From assembly GCA_963838845.1 (NCBI GenBank), contig CAWISR010000002.1, positions 310,001 to 374,000 on the forward strand: a stretch of DNA of 64,000 nt, written 5' to 3'. Source of the DNA: CAVRXQ01 sp963838845. Lineage in GTDB: Bacteria; Actinomycetota; Acidimicrobiia; Acidimicrobiales; Bog-793. A model generated the notes under the pieces. The model saw nothing but the letters and a program-made list of their open reading frames with translations. It was not told where the DNA came from and ran no database searches. A program made the position numbers and the translations under genes. This document shows, piece after piece, positions 8,239 through 17,597 of the stretch (position 1 is its first letter; each line of letters begins with the position of its first letter).

Positions 8239-9331
8239 TCAGTACCCGACTTTGCTCCAGCTGGTTTCGCCGTCGGTGCTCCGCAGCAAGGCAGTCGTGT
8301 CGGTCGCTGAGTCGAAATGCTGACCCCATCCGATTTCCGACGTGACGAACTGAACGATAGAAGGAATCAGCCCGCGCGGCCTGATCGCCTCCCATGTTCG
8401 CCCACCGTCGTCGGTCGCGAGCAAGCGCTGGTCGTTAGCCAGCCGCCACTGAAACGCGTTGATGAGGTCGGGATGCCAAGGCTGGAGTCAGCCTGGTGGC
8501 ACAACCGCCTGCCAGGACGTGCCTCCGTTCTCGCTGCGGTAGAGGATGACACCCGCGCCAACCGTGATGACGCCGGCACCGAGTTCACCAGTGAGCACCG
8601 GCGGGGCGTCGGAGATCTGCGCGTGAGCAAGCGACGACGGCATCGCGGCAATCGTCTTAGCGAACCAGCGAGCGCCCCCGTCGGTCGTCTCGTAGAGACG
8701 GGCGAGATTTCCGCAGGTCAGCCCTGCCCAGCCGACGGACGGGCTCGTGAAACTGATCGCCTTCTCGCAGACGAATGGCAGGCTGCCCGGCGTCGCCTTG
8801 GTTGGCGCGGTGACCGAAACCTCTTGCCAGTGCAGGCCGCCATCGACGGTCCGGTAAATCCCAACGCCCTCCGATCCGGCCGCCACGCCGGAGGTGGCGC
8901 ACCACCCGTGGCTGGGGTCGACGAACTGGAGGGGGACACAGCCCACGGGGATGTGGCCGACGTCGTGCCAGGTCCTGCCGCCATCATTTGTGGCAACCAG
9001 AATCCCTGCCGTATTGTCCACGCCCTTTCGGTGCCGAGAAAGACAACCTTGGGTGTCGCGGCACCATTGTTGACGTTGGTCGTGTTGACGAGGTCCAACA
9101 CCTGGTGGGGCGTTACGTCGCGCCAGCTTGCCGCCCCGTCGGTTGTCCGCAGCACGCGTTCCCCACCTTCGACAGTGTCGACCACCAACCACGCGGTCTG
9201 TGCGTCGACCGGCCAGAGGTAGGCAAATGTGCCCGAGTTGACGTCGATGCAGCCGAGGCAATCAAAGCGCCTGGCACCACGATGAGCGCGACCGCCAACA
9301 AGACCGCGCCGAGCTTGATCACAATCGTCAT
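8239..9331 (-). pseudogene. Broken BNR/YCF48-like repeat protein (two frameshifts and a nonsense codon)
   Basis: Read across frames, this is an exported beta-propeller protein. It has a signal peptide from 9331 (IKLGAVLLAVALIVVPGALIASA) and seven BNR-type Asp-box repeats such as TTDGAASW, TNDGGRTW, TVDGGLHW, TTDGGARW, SENGGTSW, TDDGGRTW and STDGETSW. The frame changes near 9250 and again near 9015, each consistent with one lost base. An in-frame TGA at 8488-8490 then interrupts VPPG-stop-LQPWHPDL, where tryptophan (TGG) would fit, before coding continues to the stop at 8239. Restored length is about 364 residues. Three lesions argue for a real pseudogene. Confidence 0.75.
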
Positions 9332-9476
9332 GCTCCCACCCCGTCGACACCGGCGGCGCGCCCTAGTCGAATCATCGAGTGGTTCTTAGGGCATCCCACT
9401 ACGCCGGATAGCTCCCTGCCCACGGATCAAGCCGCCAGTCGGACATTGTTGACGTCGATCCGCCGACACGTGCTGC

Positions 9477-10577
9477 CTAACCGCAGAGACGAGTAAAAAC
9501 GGAGCGCCACAGTGTTCGTATGCGCCCGCTCGGATCGATCTTGAAGATGACATCGGTGCAACCTCGATGGGCGACCAAGAAATCCTGATTGGCATAAACG
9601 ATCCCGTGACGGTCAATCGCGATTCCATTGTCCCCCATGACACCGATTGCCCCTGGAACGAGGTCGATTATCTGACGCGGAGTTGCAATCGTTTCGAGCC
9701 TGTTGACCCCGACACGAACGACCGCTCGGTTGTGGATAGCGACCACTGTCCCGTTGGAGGTTGCCATGAGGTTGGGTTGTGACACGGTGTCCGGATAGTT
9801 GGCGGTACTGCCGTTGGATCGGACAACCATCAGCCGTGGGCCACGTCCGAAGCCGGACAAGCACCCGAAGACGATGAATCCAGGTCCGGCGACTTCGTTG
9901 CCGCAGTCCGATGTCTTCGGAATCGAGTCGGCCGGGGTTTGGACGAGATTCCCGGATGAGGTCAACTGAAGGAAGCTCCCGAGGTGGAGGATGTTCGGGC
10001 ACACCGTCGTTGCGACGTCGAGCTGGCCGCCGCTCCCGATCGAGAGCCATGCGCCGTTGAACTCCGCAGATTTCGCAGGCACCGAAATCGAGTTCGACGG
10101 CACGACACCACAGTCCGGGTCCTGGCCGATGATCGTCGTGATCACGCCGTTCGGTGCGATTTAACGAACTAGGGAGTTCAACATTCCCCCGGAAACCTTG
10201 GTCCTGCCTGACTGGGTGAAGGAGATAGTTCCGTTCGGAGCGATCGCCAGGCTTCCAGGATTGTCGAGTTCCGCTTGAGTCGCCCGACCTCCATCGCCGG
10301 AATCGCCAGCGATGCCCGTTCCGGCGACAATTTCAAAGCGCCCATTTTGCATTCGCCGAAGAATCTGTTGTCGTCCAATATCGGCGATGTACAGATCGCC
10401 ATTCGGTCCGACGGCGAGGTCGCCGGGTTGTTTCGGAGCAACAGTCACAAGTGCGTTGGGTTGGTTTGAACCAAGCACAGCCGCATCAGAACTCGAAGCA
10501 TTCGCGACCTGGCAGCAAACGCCCGACAAGACCAGTGCGGCAAGCACGATGAGGAGACGATGAAACCGATTCACCAT
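9477..10577 (-). pseudogene. NHL-repeat secreted protein interrupted by an in-frame TAA
   Basis: From an ATG at 10577, a signal peptide (HRLLIVLAALVLSGVCC, then VANASS) leads into NHL-repeat sequence (GDLAVGPNGDLYIADIGR, VAGTGIAGDSGDGG, SLAIAPNG). The frame stops at TAA 10161-10163, but the same frame continues directly with IAPNGVITTIIGQDP and further repeat-like sequence to the stop at 9477. Without that codon, the gene would encode about 366 residues with no other lesion. It is most simply a nonsense mutation splitting one extracellular beta-propeller gene. The two halves might still be expressed as fragments. Confidence 0.7.
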
Positions 10578-10722
10578 TCGGCATGCCAAATCGATCGGCG
10601 TCTGCTGATTAGCGCTTGCCTCGGCGAGTCGTTTGGGTCACTGTTGGGGCACGAAGGACCGTTATCCACAAATCGACGCTTCAGTGGAGCCGAAATTAGG
10701 CGCCTGAGCTGGGGTTTCTTCG

Positions 10723-10795
10723 AGCGGACGACGGGACTCGAACCCGCGACCCTCACCTTGGCAAGGTGATGCTCTACCAACTGAGCCACGTCCGC
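10723..10795 (-). tRNA. tRNA-Gly (GCC anticodon)
   Basis: On the minus strand the acceptor stem GCGGACG pairs with CGTCCGC. The D-arm contains GCTCAGTTGGTAGAGC, the anticodon loop is TTGCCAA (anticodon GCC, at 10760-10762) closed by CACC/GGTG pairs, and the T-arm is GCGGGTTCGAGTCCCG. The total is 73 bases and CCA is not encoded. It marks the right edge of the decayed secreted-protein stretch. Confidence 0.95.
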
Positions 10796-10857
10796 GTCGA
10801 AACCAATGTTACCAATGTCCTCGCGTCGGGATCAGCGACGATCCAGAAGGCGGCAGC

Positions 10858-11301
10858 TCAGCGGCCTGAGTGCCCGAAACCTCCCTCGCCTCGGGACGAC
10901 GCCGGCAATTCCTTCGAATCGAGAAACCGTCCCGTTGCGATTGGCACGATGACGAGCTGCGCGACCCGATCACCTCGCCGAACGACGTAGTCGTTCTCTG
11001 AGTCGGTATTGATGAGAACAACCTGAAGCTCACCGCGATAGCCGGAGTCGATCAATCCTGGCGCATTGAGACACGTCACACCGTGGTGCACCGCGAGGCC
11101 GCTGCGCGCGAGGACAAGACCGGCATATCCATCGGGGATCGCGACCGCGACTCCCGTCGGAATGAGCGCGCGCCCACCTCCTGCCCCTAACACGACGTCG
11201 GCGTTGGCGACGAGGTCGGCGCCCGCGTCGCCAGCATGCGCGTACGCGGGAAGGACGCCTTCGTCCAAACGGGCAGCGGGAACATCGACCACTCGGCGCA
11301 C
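10858..11301 (-). CDS. dut: dUTP diphosphatase (trimeric dUTPase)
   Basis: It hydrolyses dUTP to dUMP and pyrophosphate, keeping uracil out of DNA and supplying dUMP for thymidylate synthesis. All five motifs are present: AGDAGADL, ARSGLAVHHGV, GLIDSGYRGEL, RGDRVAQLV and the C-terminal P-loop-like RGEGGFGHSG. The length of about 147 residues is normal. The GTG at 11301 was chosen because it places VDVPAARLDEGVLPAYAHAGDAG at the N-terminus as in actinobacterial homologues; a GTG three codons later is possible. It is divergent from the oligoribonuclease gene. Confidence 0.93.
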   Translation of the reverse strand: MRRVVDVPAARLDEGVLPAYAHAGDAGADLVANADVVLGAGGGRALIPTGVAVAIPDGYAGLVLARSGLAVHHGVTCLNAPGLIDSGYRGELQVVLINTDSENDYVVRRGDRVAQLVIVPIATGRFLDSKELPASSRGEGGFGHSGR

Positions 11302-11362
11302 CGTATCCCGTTGACTTCTTGGTCGTCGCTGACAACACGTCTGACCGGTACCCTCGGTCACT

Positions 11363-11905
11363 GTGCTCGCCTGGATGGACCTCGAAATGACCGGGCTCGA
11401 CCCCCTGGTCAACGTGATCATCGAGATCGCGACGCTCGTGACGACCGACGATTTGGAGGTCGTCGCCGAAGGGCCTGACCTCGTTGCTGCCGCGTCAGCC
11501 GAGCATCTCGAAGAGATGGACGACGTCGTGAGGAAGATGCACACCGAGTCCGGACTGCTCGCCAAGGTCGAGGCGTCGACGCTTTCGGTCGCGGACCTCG
11601 GTGCCGCGACGATCGAGTTCCTTCAAAGCCACATCCCAAAGCCGGGCCGGGCGCCGTTGTGCGGCAATTCGATCGGAGTTGACCGGAGGTTCCTCGCCGC
11701 GCAACTGCCTGACCTCGAGGCGTACTTCCACTACCGCTCGATCGACGTTTCGACGGTGAAGGAGCTCTGCAAACGGTGGTCGCCCGCCCTCTACGGGCGA
11801 AAGCCGGTGAAGGCCGGCGCCCATCGAGCCCTCGATGACGTGCGCGAAAGCGTCGAGGAGCTGCGCTTTTACCGGGAAAACTTCTTCCGGGTGGGCGAGC
11901 GGTAA
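11363..11905 (+). CDS. orn: Oligoribonuclease
   Basis: This is a DEDDh 3'-to-5' exonuclease that degrades di- and oligoribonucleotides, including pGpG, to mononucleotides. The exonuclease motifs are visible: WMDLEMTGL near the N-terminus (D and E), GNSIGVDRRFL in the middle, YRSIDVSTVKEL, and HRALDDVRESVEELRFYR with the catalytic His and Asp. The 180-residue length is typical. It starts with GTG at 11363. It is divergent from dut across about 60 bases, so the two nucleotide-metabolism genes share a promoter region. Confidence 0.95.
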   Translation: MLAWMDLEMTGLDPLVNVIIEIATLVTTDDLEVVAEGPDLVAAASAEHLEEMDDVVRKMHTESGLLAKVEASTLSVADLGAATIEFLQSHIPKPGRAPLCGNSIGVDRRFLAAQLPDLEAYFHYRSIDVSTVKELCKRWSPALYGRKPVKAGAHRALDDVRESVEELRFYRENFFRVGER

Positions 11906-11995
11906 CACAACCTCGGCATCGGCCACTGATCCGGGGGGCGGGCGAACGTTGGTGCTTCACGCCCAGGTCGATTCTGCCGTTTGGTCATCGTGGTG

Positions 11996-12685
11996 ATGCA
12001 TTTGGAGGAGTTGCAGGTCCGGGCGCCGGATGAGGATCGACCTGTTCGCGTCGGCGTCGTCGACGATCATGCGATGGTCGCCGACGGGTTGAGGACCCTG
12101 CTCAGCGACGAGACGGATATTGACGTCGTCGGCACGGCGGCATCGGTCTCCGAAGCCCTCGACCTCGTCGACTTGTTTCACCCTGACGTCTTGCTGCTCG
12201 ACTATCGACTGCCCGATGGCGACGGCGCCTCAGCGGCAGAGGAGGTCCTGCGGCGTTCACCTTCGACGAGGGTCGTCATGCTGTCCGCGGCCGGCGGCGA
12301 CGAGCTGCTGGCGCGCTCGATCGAGGCAGGATGCTCCGGCTTTCTGCCAAAGGACCGCACCGGCGACGAGGTCGTCCAGGCGGTGCGCGCCGCAGCAAGA
12401 GGGGAGTCGCTCGTCCCGACCGACGTCTTAGTCGGCCTCGTCGATCGCCTGAAGCGTGCCCCGAAGGGCAAGCACGGGGACCTCACGCCACGCGAACTCG
12501 AGATCCTCGGCATGCTGGCGAAGGGCATGTCGACAGAGGGGATTTCTTCTGCGCTGTTTTTGTCGGAGCACACGGTGCGTAACCACGTCCGGAACATCTT
12601 GGGCAAGCTCGGTGCACACTCCAAACTCGAAGCCGTCGCCGTCGCGGCGCGCGACGGGATCATCTCCTGGCAGCGCCAAGCCTGA
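11996..12685 (+). CDS. NarL/LuxR-family response regulator
   Basis: This is a two-domain transcription regulator of 229 residues. The receiver domain has the acidic pair VVDDH, the phospho-acceptor in VLLLDYRLPD (D69) and the lysine in FLPKDRT. A linker leads to a LuxR helix-turn-helix (LTPRELEILGMLAKGMS, HTVRNHVRNILGKLG). The ATG at 11996 is preferred over a TTG five codons upstream; neither has a strong ribosome site. It precedes a second, receiver-only regulator and is convergent with a NarL-type histidine kinase, its likely partner. Confidence 0.88.
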   Translation: MHLEELQVRAPDEDRPVRVGVVDDHAMVADGLRTLLSDETDIDVVGTAASVSEALDLVDLFHPDVLLLDYRLPDGDGASAAEEVLRRSPSTRVVMLSAAGGDELLARSIEAGCSGFLPKDRTGDEVVQAVRAAARGESLVPTDVLVGLVDRLKRAPKGKHGDLTPRELEILGMLAKGMSTEGISSALFLSEHTVRNHVRNILGKLGAHSKLEAVAVAARDGIISWQRQA

Positions 12686-13091
12686 TTCGGGAGGGACTAC
12701 GGAAAGGCGAATCCGCGTCGTCGTAGCGGACGATCAGCCGATGATCGTGCGCGCGCTCTCGAAGCTGTTCAACGAGCAGGCGGACATCGAAGTCGTCGGG
12801 ACCGGCTCTAACGCCGAAGAGGCCCTGCTTGCTTGCATCGAAGAGCTTCCTGACGTCGCGGTCTTGGACGTGCGCATGCCGCTCGGAGGCGGGCCGGTTG
12901 CGGCATTGGAAATCCGCGCCCGCGAGCTGCCGACGAAGGTGGTTGCGCTCTCGGCGTTCAATGACCAGGCGACGGTCGGTTCGATGGACACTGCGGGAGC
13001 CGTCGCCTTCGTCAACAAGGAAGCGCCGGTCGAAGAGCTGCTGGCGGCGATCCGCAGTGCCGCCGCGCTCGTCGAGGCGGCTGGGGCATAG
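12612..13091 (+). CDS. Stand-alone receiver-domain response regulator
   Basis: From about 12711 the sequence encodes one receiver domain: RVVVADDQPMIVRAL, phospho-acceptor VAVLDVRMPLGG, KVVALSAF, and FVNKEAP with the conserved lysine. It ends after a short alanine-rich tail with no DNA-binding domain. No ATG, GTG or TTG lies near the domain start; the first upstream in-frame candidate is GTG at 12612, inside the preceding gene. An ATC codon at 12711 follows GGAAAGG, so a non-standard start or an upstream base error is possible. It could act as a phosphate sink or a modulator of the adjacent two-component pair. Confidence 0.65.
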   Translation: MHTPNSKPSPSRRATGSSPGSAKPDSGGTTERRIRVVVADDQPMIVRALSKLFNEQADIEVVGTGSNAEEALLACIEELPDVAVLDVRMPLGGGPVAALEIRARELPTKVVALSAFNDQATVGSMDTAGAVAFVNKEAPVEELLAAIRSAAALVEAAGA

Positions 13092-13099
13092 AGAGTTCG

Positions 13100-14677
13100 T
13101 CAGTTCTCCTGGCGGGGAATCCAGGCGAGCACCGTCGTTCCCCGGCCTGGCCGCGAGCTGATCTCGAGACTCCCACCGGCGCGCGCCGCCCGGGCGCGCA
13201 TGGACCCGACACCGAAATGTCCCGGGACGACGACGTTCGCGTCGCCGACGATTCCGACGCCGTCGTCCGCTACCGAAAGCGTGATCCCCCCCTGGGAGTC
13301 GGCAAGCGAGATCGAAACGCTCGTTGCGTTGGCGTGCTTGCGGACGTTCGTGAGCGCCTCCGCGGTAATGCGGAACAGCACGACGGCTTCTTCGGGGTTG
13401 GGCTCGGTCTCGATCGCGCCGTCGAAGGTCACCTTCGGTCCGCCGGAGGCCTCGTAGCGCCGGATGAGCTCCCGGATCGACTCGCTCAGGTCGCCGAGTT
13501 CGAGCGCCGGGGGGTGGAGTTCGAACAGCAGACCGCGCAGCTGCTCGATCGCTTTCTTGGTCGATCCCCTCAAGTCCGCGATCGCCTCCAAGAAGGGTTG
13601 CTCTGTCGTCTTTCGTTCGAGAATTTGGAGTTCGAGTGAGAGCGCGATGAGCGCCTGCAGCGGATCATCGTGCACCTCGCCCGCGATGCGACGCCTCTCG
13701 TCCTCTTGGGCCCTCAGCAAAAGTGACGCAAGCTCCGCGCGCTGTTCGTCGATGCGTCGCCGTTCGGAGAGGTCGTACACGAGCGCGACGACGAAGCGAC
13801 CCTGGCGCGGCGTTGACTCGATCGTCGCGGCGTACACGAGCGCCAAGAGCACTTCGCCCTCGGCGCGTCGGATATGAAGGTCGAAGGCCGAGGAACGGAC
13901 GGATCCCGCCAGCAGCGCATCGAGTGCCCGGCGAACCTCCGGCGCGCGATCAGACGAGGTGAACGACTCGACTTGCGTGCCGACGATCGCGTCACTGCTG
14001 CCGCCGAGCATCTGGCGGAGCACCGGGTTCACCGCGAGGAAACGGCGTTCGTCACCGATGACCGCGATGCCGACCGCGAGTTGTGAAGTGATGGAGGCGA
14101 GAGTGCGATCCCGCTCGACCGTTCGCCGGCTCAATACGAAGACCGCACCCGAGGCGAGGATGATGACGGCCGCGACGATGACCCACTGCCTCGCGGCGCT
14201 GCCCGCGCCGGTGTGTGCCGTGAGCTCGCCGGTCGACGCGAGGATGATGCCGGGGACCGCGATCGCGTACATGGCCGCGGCGACCGCGGGCGCGATCGTG
14301 ACGAGCGCGAACGCCGCCGGTGCGAACCAGATCGACAGCAAGAGCCCGCCAGACGAGAGCGCAAACGCGTCGGCGCCCATCCAGGTCGTCCCGAGGAGGA
14401 TCGCCACGACGACGGTTGGTTGGTCGAGTGGTGGTCGATACCGCCACAACGCGCCGCCGCCCACAAGCGCGACCCCGGAGGTCACGAGCATCACGGTTTC
14501 GTCTGCCGAACCGATTCCCGGGGTGGCGACGAGCACGCCCGTGATGATGGCGCCGACGACGTAGAGCACGCCGAGAGTCGACGACCTGTCGAGCGCCCAC
14601 GGCGAACCTTCGGACGCAACCGCGCGGGTCAGCCAGTTGCCGGCCCAGCTCGAGGTGCTTTTCGGTCGGTTCTCCAC
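13100..14677 (-). CDS. Membrane histidine kinase, NarL-partner type (HisKA_3)
   Basis: This is a 525-residue sensor kinase. The N-terminal third has about six hydrophobic segments (for example STLGVLYVVGAIITGVLVA and WVIVAAVIILASGAVFVLS). A PAS-like domain follows (FLAVNPVLRQMLGG to a LVYDLSERR end), then a HisKA_3 dimerisation helix with the phospho-histidine H336 in RRIAGEVHDDPLQAL, then an HATPase_c domain (ALTNVRKHANA N-box, VADDGVGI and GHFGVGSMRARA). The GTG at 14677 is the most plausible start. Its 3' end lies 8 bases from the stop of the receiver-only regulator. Confidence 0.85.
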   Translation of the reverse strand: MENRPKSTSSWAGNWLTRAVASEGSPWALDRSSTLGVLYVVGAIITGVLVATPGIGSADETVMLVTSGVALVGGGALWRYRPPLDQPTVVVAILLGTTWMGADAFALSSGGLLLSIWFAPAAFALVTIAPAVAAAMYAIAVPGIILASTGELTAHTGAGSAARQWVIVAAVIILASGAVFVLSRRTVERDRTLASITSQLAVGIAVIGDERRFLAVNPVLRQMLGGSSDAIVGTQVESFTSSDRAPEVRRALDALLAGSVRSSAFDLHIRRAEGEVLLALVYAATIESTPRQGRFVVALVYDLSERRRIDEQRAELASLLLRAQEDERRRIAGEVHDDPLQALIALSLELQILERKTTEQPFLEAIADLRGSTKKAIEQLRGLLFELHPPALELGDLSESIRELIRRYEASGGPKVTFDGAIETEPNPEEAVVLFRITAEALTNVRKHANATSVSISLADSQGGITLSVADDGVGIVGDANVVVPGHFGVGSMRARAARAGGSLEISSRPGRGTTVLAWIPRQEN

Positions 14678-14813
14678 GCGATGGGGCGCGCCGTGTCCGG
14701 GCGCTCTGTGGTGCGACGATAGTGGGCAGAATCGGCTGGACCTGGGACTTGTTCCTCTTCCAGCCAGATCCCTTCGCACGCCACGATGCAGGAGGGCGAA
14801 GGCAGGAGGCTCG

Positions 14814-17561
14814 ATGACGACGACTGACACGCGAGCGATCCCCGAGAGCGTGCTCGCGGCTTGGGAGATGGACTCGCTGTTGATCGATGGCAGGGCGGTG
14901 CACATCCGCCCGGTCCGTCCCTCCGATGGGCCCGCGGTGCAGGAGCTCCATCGTGGGCTTTCGCGAGAGAGCATGCACCTGCGTTTTTTCGGCGCGATCG
15001 CCGAACTGTCCGAGCGCGATCTCGAACGTACGGTGAACGTCGACTACGTCGAGCGCATGGCGCTCGTCGCCTTCGTGCGCTCAGAGCTAGTGGGCCTCGC
15101 CCGTTACGACCTCACCGAGGACGACACCGCCGCGGAGGTCGCCTTCGTCGTCGCTGACGCATTCCAGGGCCAAGGTGTGGGGACGCTTTTGCTCGAAAGC
15201 CTCGCGGGCTACGCGCGCGAACGCGGGATCACCCATTTCGTCGCAGAGACACTTCCCGAGAATGCGCCGATGATCGCCGTCTTCGCCGACGCCGGCATGA
15301 ACGAAGTGAGCCGGAATATCGCAGGGACGGTCCGGGTCCGTCTCGACCTCGAGCCGACTCCGGAGTACCTGGCGCGTCGCGAACAGCGCGAACGCGTCGC
15401 CGCCGCGGCGAGCGTGGCGAGCTTCCTCCGGCCGCAAGCGATCGCCGTCGTCGGCGCGGGCCGCACACCGGGCGGCATCGGTCACCAGATTCTCAGGGCT
15501 CTTCTCTCCGGCGACTTCACCGGAACGGTGTTCCCGGTGAACCCGAAGGCGATCTCGGTCTGTGGTGTCCACGCCTATCCGAAGATCACCGAAATTCCCA
15601 CTTCGGTCGACGTCGCGGTGATCTGTGTTCCTGCCTCGGCGGTGCTCGAAGTCGCTCGCGAGTGCGCCGAGGCCAAGGTTCGATCACTCGTCATCATCAC
15701 CGCCGGGTTCGCCGAAACGGGATCAGACGGCGCGGTGGCAGAAGCAGAGTTGTTGTCGATCGCTCGGTCGGCGGGGATGCGCATCGTCGGCCCGAATTGT
15801 CTCGGTGTGAGCTCGACGGATCCGAAGATCAGAGCGAACGCGACGTTCTCGCCGGTTCCGCCGGCGCCCGGCCGGCTCGGCCTGTTCTCGCAATCCGGCG
15901 CGGTCGGCGTCGTCCTGCTCGAGGAGGCGGCGCGTGTCGGACTTGGGATCTCGAGCTTCGTCTCGGTCGGCAACAAGCTCGACGTGAGTGGGAACGACTG
16001 CCTTTGCTTCTGGGAGGACGATCCGGGTACCGACGTCATCGCGATGTACCTCGAGTCGTTCGGGAACCCGCGCAAGTTCCTCCGCGTCGCGAGCCGCGTC
16101 GGTCGCAAAAAGCCGATCGTCGCATTGAAAGCGGGTCGGACCGTTGCCGGCGCGCGGGGCGCCCGTTCGCACACCGCCGCGGCGGCGACCCCGGCGGTCG
16201 CCTCCGACGCCTTGCTGTCCGCCGCCGGTGTCGTCGCGGTCTCGCACCTCGACGAGCTGTTGGACATGGTCGCGACTTTCACCCCCGGGATTTTGCCGGC
16301 GGGTCGGCGCATCGCCCTGATCGGTAACTCTGGCGGGCCACTCATCCTGGCAGCGGACGCGTGCAGCAGCGCCGGGCTCGAGGTGTCGGAGCTCGCACAG
16401 TCGACACAAGATGCGCTGCGCGCGTTCGTCAGCCCCGCAGCGGCCGTCGAGAACCCCATCGACGTCACGGCGGACGGTGGCGCCGAGACGCTCGCGCGGA
16501 CCTTGCGCACAGTTCTCGGCGACCCCGACGTCGACGCGGTGCTCGCCGTCGTCACTCCACTCGCTCAGGCCCCGCGTGGCGAAGTGCTCGACGCGCTCTG
16601 CGAGATCGCATCCGGCGCGGTGAAACCCGTTGTCGCGTGCGTGTTCGGCGAGTCCTCCGCCGACGAGATCGTCGGTGCCCGCGAGCGCAACGTCGTCGTC
16701 CTTCCCTCGCCAGAGCGGGCGGCGAGCGCCATCGAGAATGCGGCGCGCTACGCCACCTGGCGGCGAGCGGAGGAGCCGATCGCCGCGAAGCCCGATGGCG
16801 TCCACATCGCCGAGGCGCGCGCCATCGTCGATCGCGCGCTCATCGAGCACCCGGACGGCGGATGGCTCGATGCGGGTGATGCGGCGCGACTGCTGAACGC
16901 GTTCGGTGTCGAGGTCATCGAAACGGTGCAGGCGAACGGACCCGGAGAAGCCGTCGCCGCGGCGAGCAAGATCGGCTTCCCCGTCGCATTGAAGGCGGCC
17001 GGCGGGGCGATCGTCCACAAGACCGAGGCCGGAGCCGTGGCCCTCGGTCTCGAGTCGCCCGAAGCTGTCGAGCGCGCCTATGCCGACATGGCGACGCGTC
17101 TCGGCGCCGCGCTCGACGGAGTCGTCGTCCAGACGATGGCCCGTCCGGGCATCGAGGCGATCATCGGCCTCACGGCGGACGCGACCTTCGGTCCGCTGAT
17201 CATGTTCGGGCTCGGAGGAGTGGCGACCGACCTCTTGGGCGACCACGCCTTCGCCGTCCCGCCGCTTCAGGTCGGCGACGCGCGACGACTGATCGACTCG
17301 ATCCACGCGGCGCCACTCTTCCGCGGCTATCGGGGCGCCGCGCCGGTCGACGTCGACGCGCTCTGCGACGCCATCGAGCGGGTGGGAGCGATCGCCGAGT
17401 CGGTGCCCGAGGTCGTCGAGCTCGACTTGAACCCGATCACCGTCTCGCCGAGTGGGGCGGTGGCGCTCGACTGGAAGGTGCGCTTCGCGCCACGGGCGTC
17501 CGGCCCGGACGCCTACATGCGGGTGCTCCGCCGTCGCGCGGCGATGAAGCCGACGATCTGA
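14814..17561 (+). CDS. GNAT acetyltransferase fused to NDP-forming acyl-CoA synthetase
   Basis: This is a 915-residue fusion. Residues 1 to about 180 form a GNAT domain (VHIRPVRPSDGPAVQELHRGLS, AFQGQGVGTLLLESL acetyl-CoA loop). CoA-binding and ligase-CoA domains follow (AIAVVGAGRTPGGIGHQIL, GPNCLGVSS, GLFSQSGAVGVVLLEEA, and a SHTAAA segment where the family has its conserved histidine), then a C-terminal ATP-grasp domain (FPVALKAAGGAIVHKTEAGAV, ending DLNPITV). Actinobacterial homologues are protein lysine acetyltransferases or acyl-CoA ligases; which activity survives here is not certain. The ATG at 14814 has an AGGAGG site. Confidence 0.88.
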   Translation: MTTTDTRAIPESVLAAWEMDSLLIDGRAVHIRPVRPSDGPAVQELHRGLSRESMHLRFFGAIAELSERDLERTVNVDYVERMALVAFVRSELVGLARYDLTEDDTAAEVAFVVADAFQGQGVGTLLLESLAGYARERGITHFVAETLPENAPMIAVFADAGMNEVSRNIAGTVRVRLDLEPTPEYLARREQRERVAAAASVASFLRPQAIAVVGAGRTPGGIGHQILRALLSGDFTGTVFPVNPKAISVCGVHAYPKITEIPTSVDVAVICVPASAVLEVARECAEAKVRSLVIITAGFAETGSDGAVAEAELLSIARSAGMRIVGPNCLGVSSTDPKIRANATFSPVPPAPGRLGLFSQSGAVGVVLLEEAARVGLGISSFVSVGNKLDVSGNDCLCFWEDDPGTDVIAMYLESFGNPRKFLRVASRVGRKKPIVALKAGRTVAGARGARSHTAAAATPAVASDALLSAAGVVAVSHLDELLDMVATFTPGILPAGRRIALIGNSGGPLILAADACSSAGLEVSELAQSTQDALRAFVSPAAAVENPIDVTADGGAETLARTLRTVLGDPDVDAVLAVVTPLAQAPRGEVLDALCEIASGAVKPVVACVFGESSADEIVGARERNVVVLPSPERAASAIENAARYATWRRAEEPIAAKPDGVHIAEARAIVDRALIEHPDGGWLDAGDAARLLNAFGVEVIETVQANGPGEAVAAASKIGFPVALKAAGGAIVHKTEAGAVALGLESPEAVERAYADMATRLGAALDGVVVQTMARPGIEAIIGLTADATFGPLIMFGLGGVATDLLGDHAFAVPPLQVGDARRLIDSIHAAPLFRGYRGAAPVDVDALCDAIERVGAIAESVPEVVELDLNPITVSPSGAVALDWKVRFAPRASGPDAYMRVLRRRAAMKPTI

Positions 17562-17597
17562 GGCGTCGCCGGCGGCCGGCGCCCGTAGCCTTTGGCT

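Noticed and set aside
8488..8490. TGA read as selenocysteine
   Set aside because: The context fits tryptophan, no SECIS-like hairpin is visible, and the gene carries two further frameshifts.
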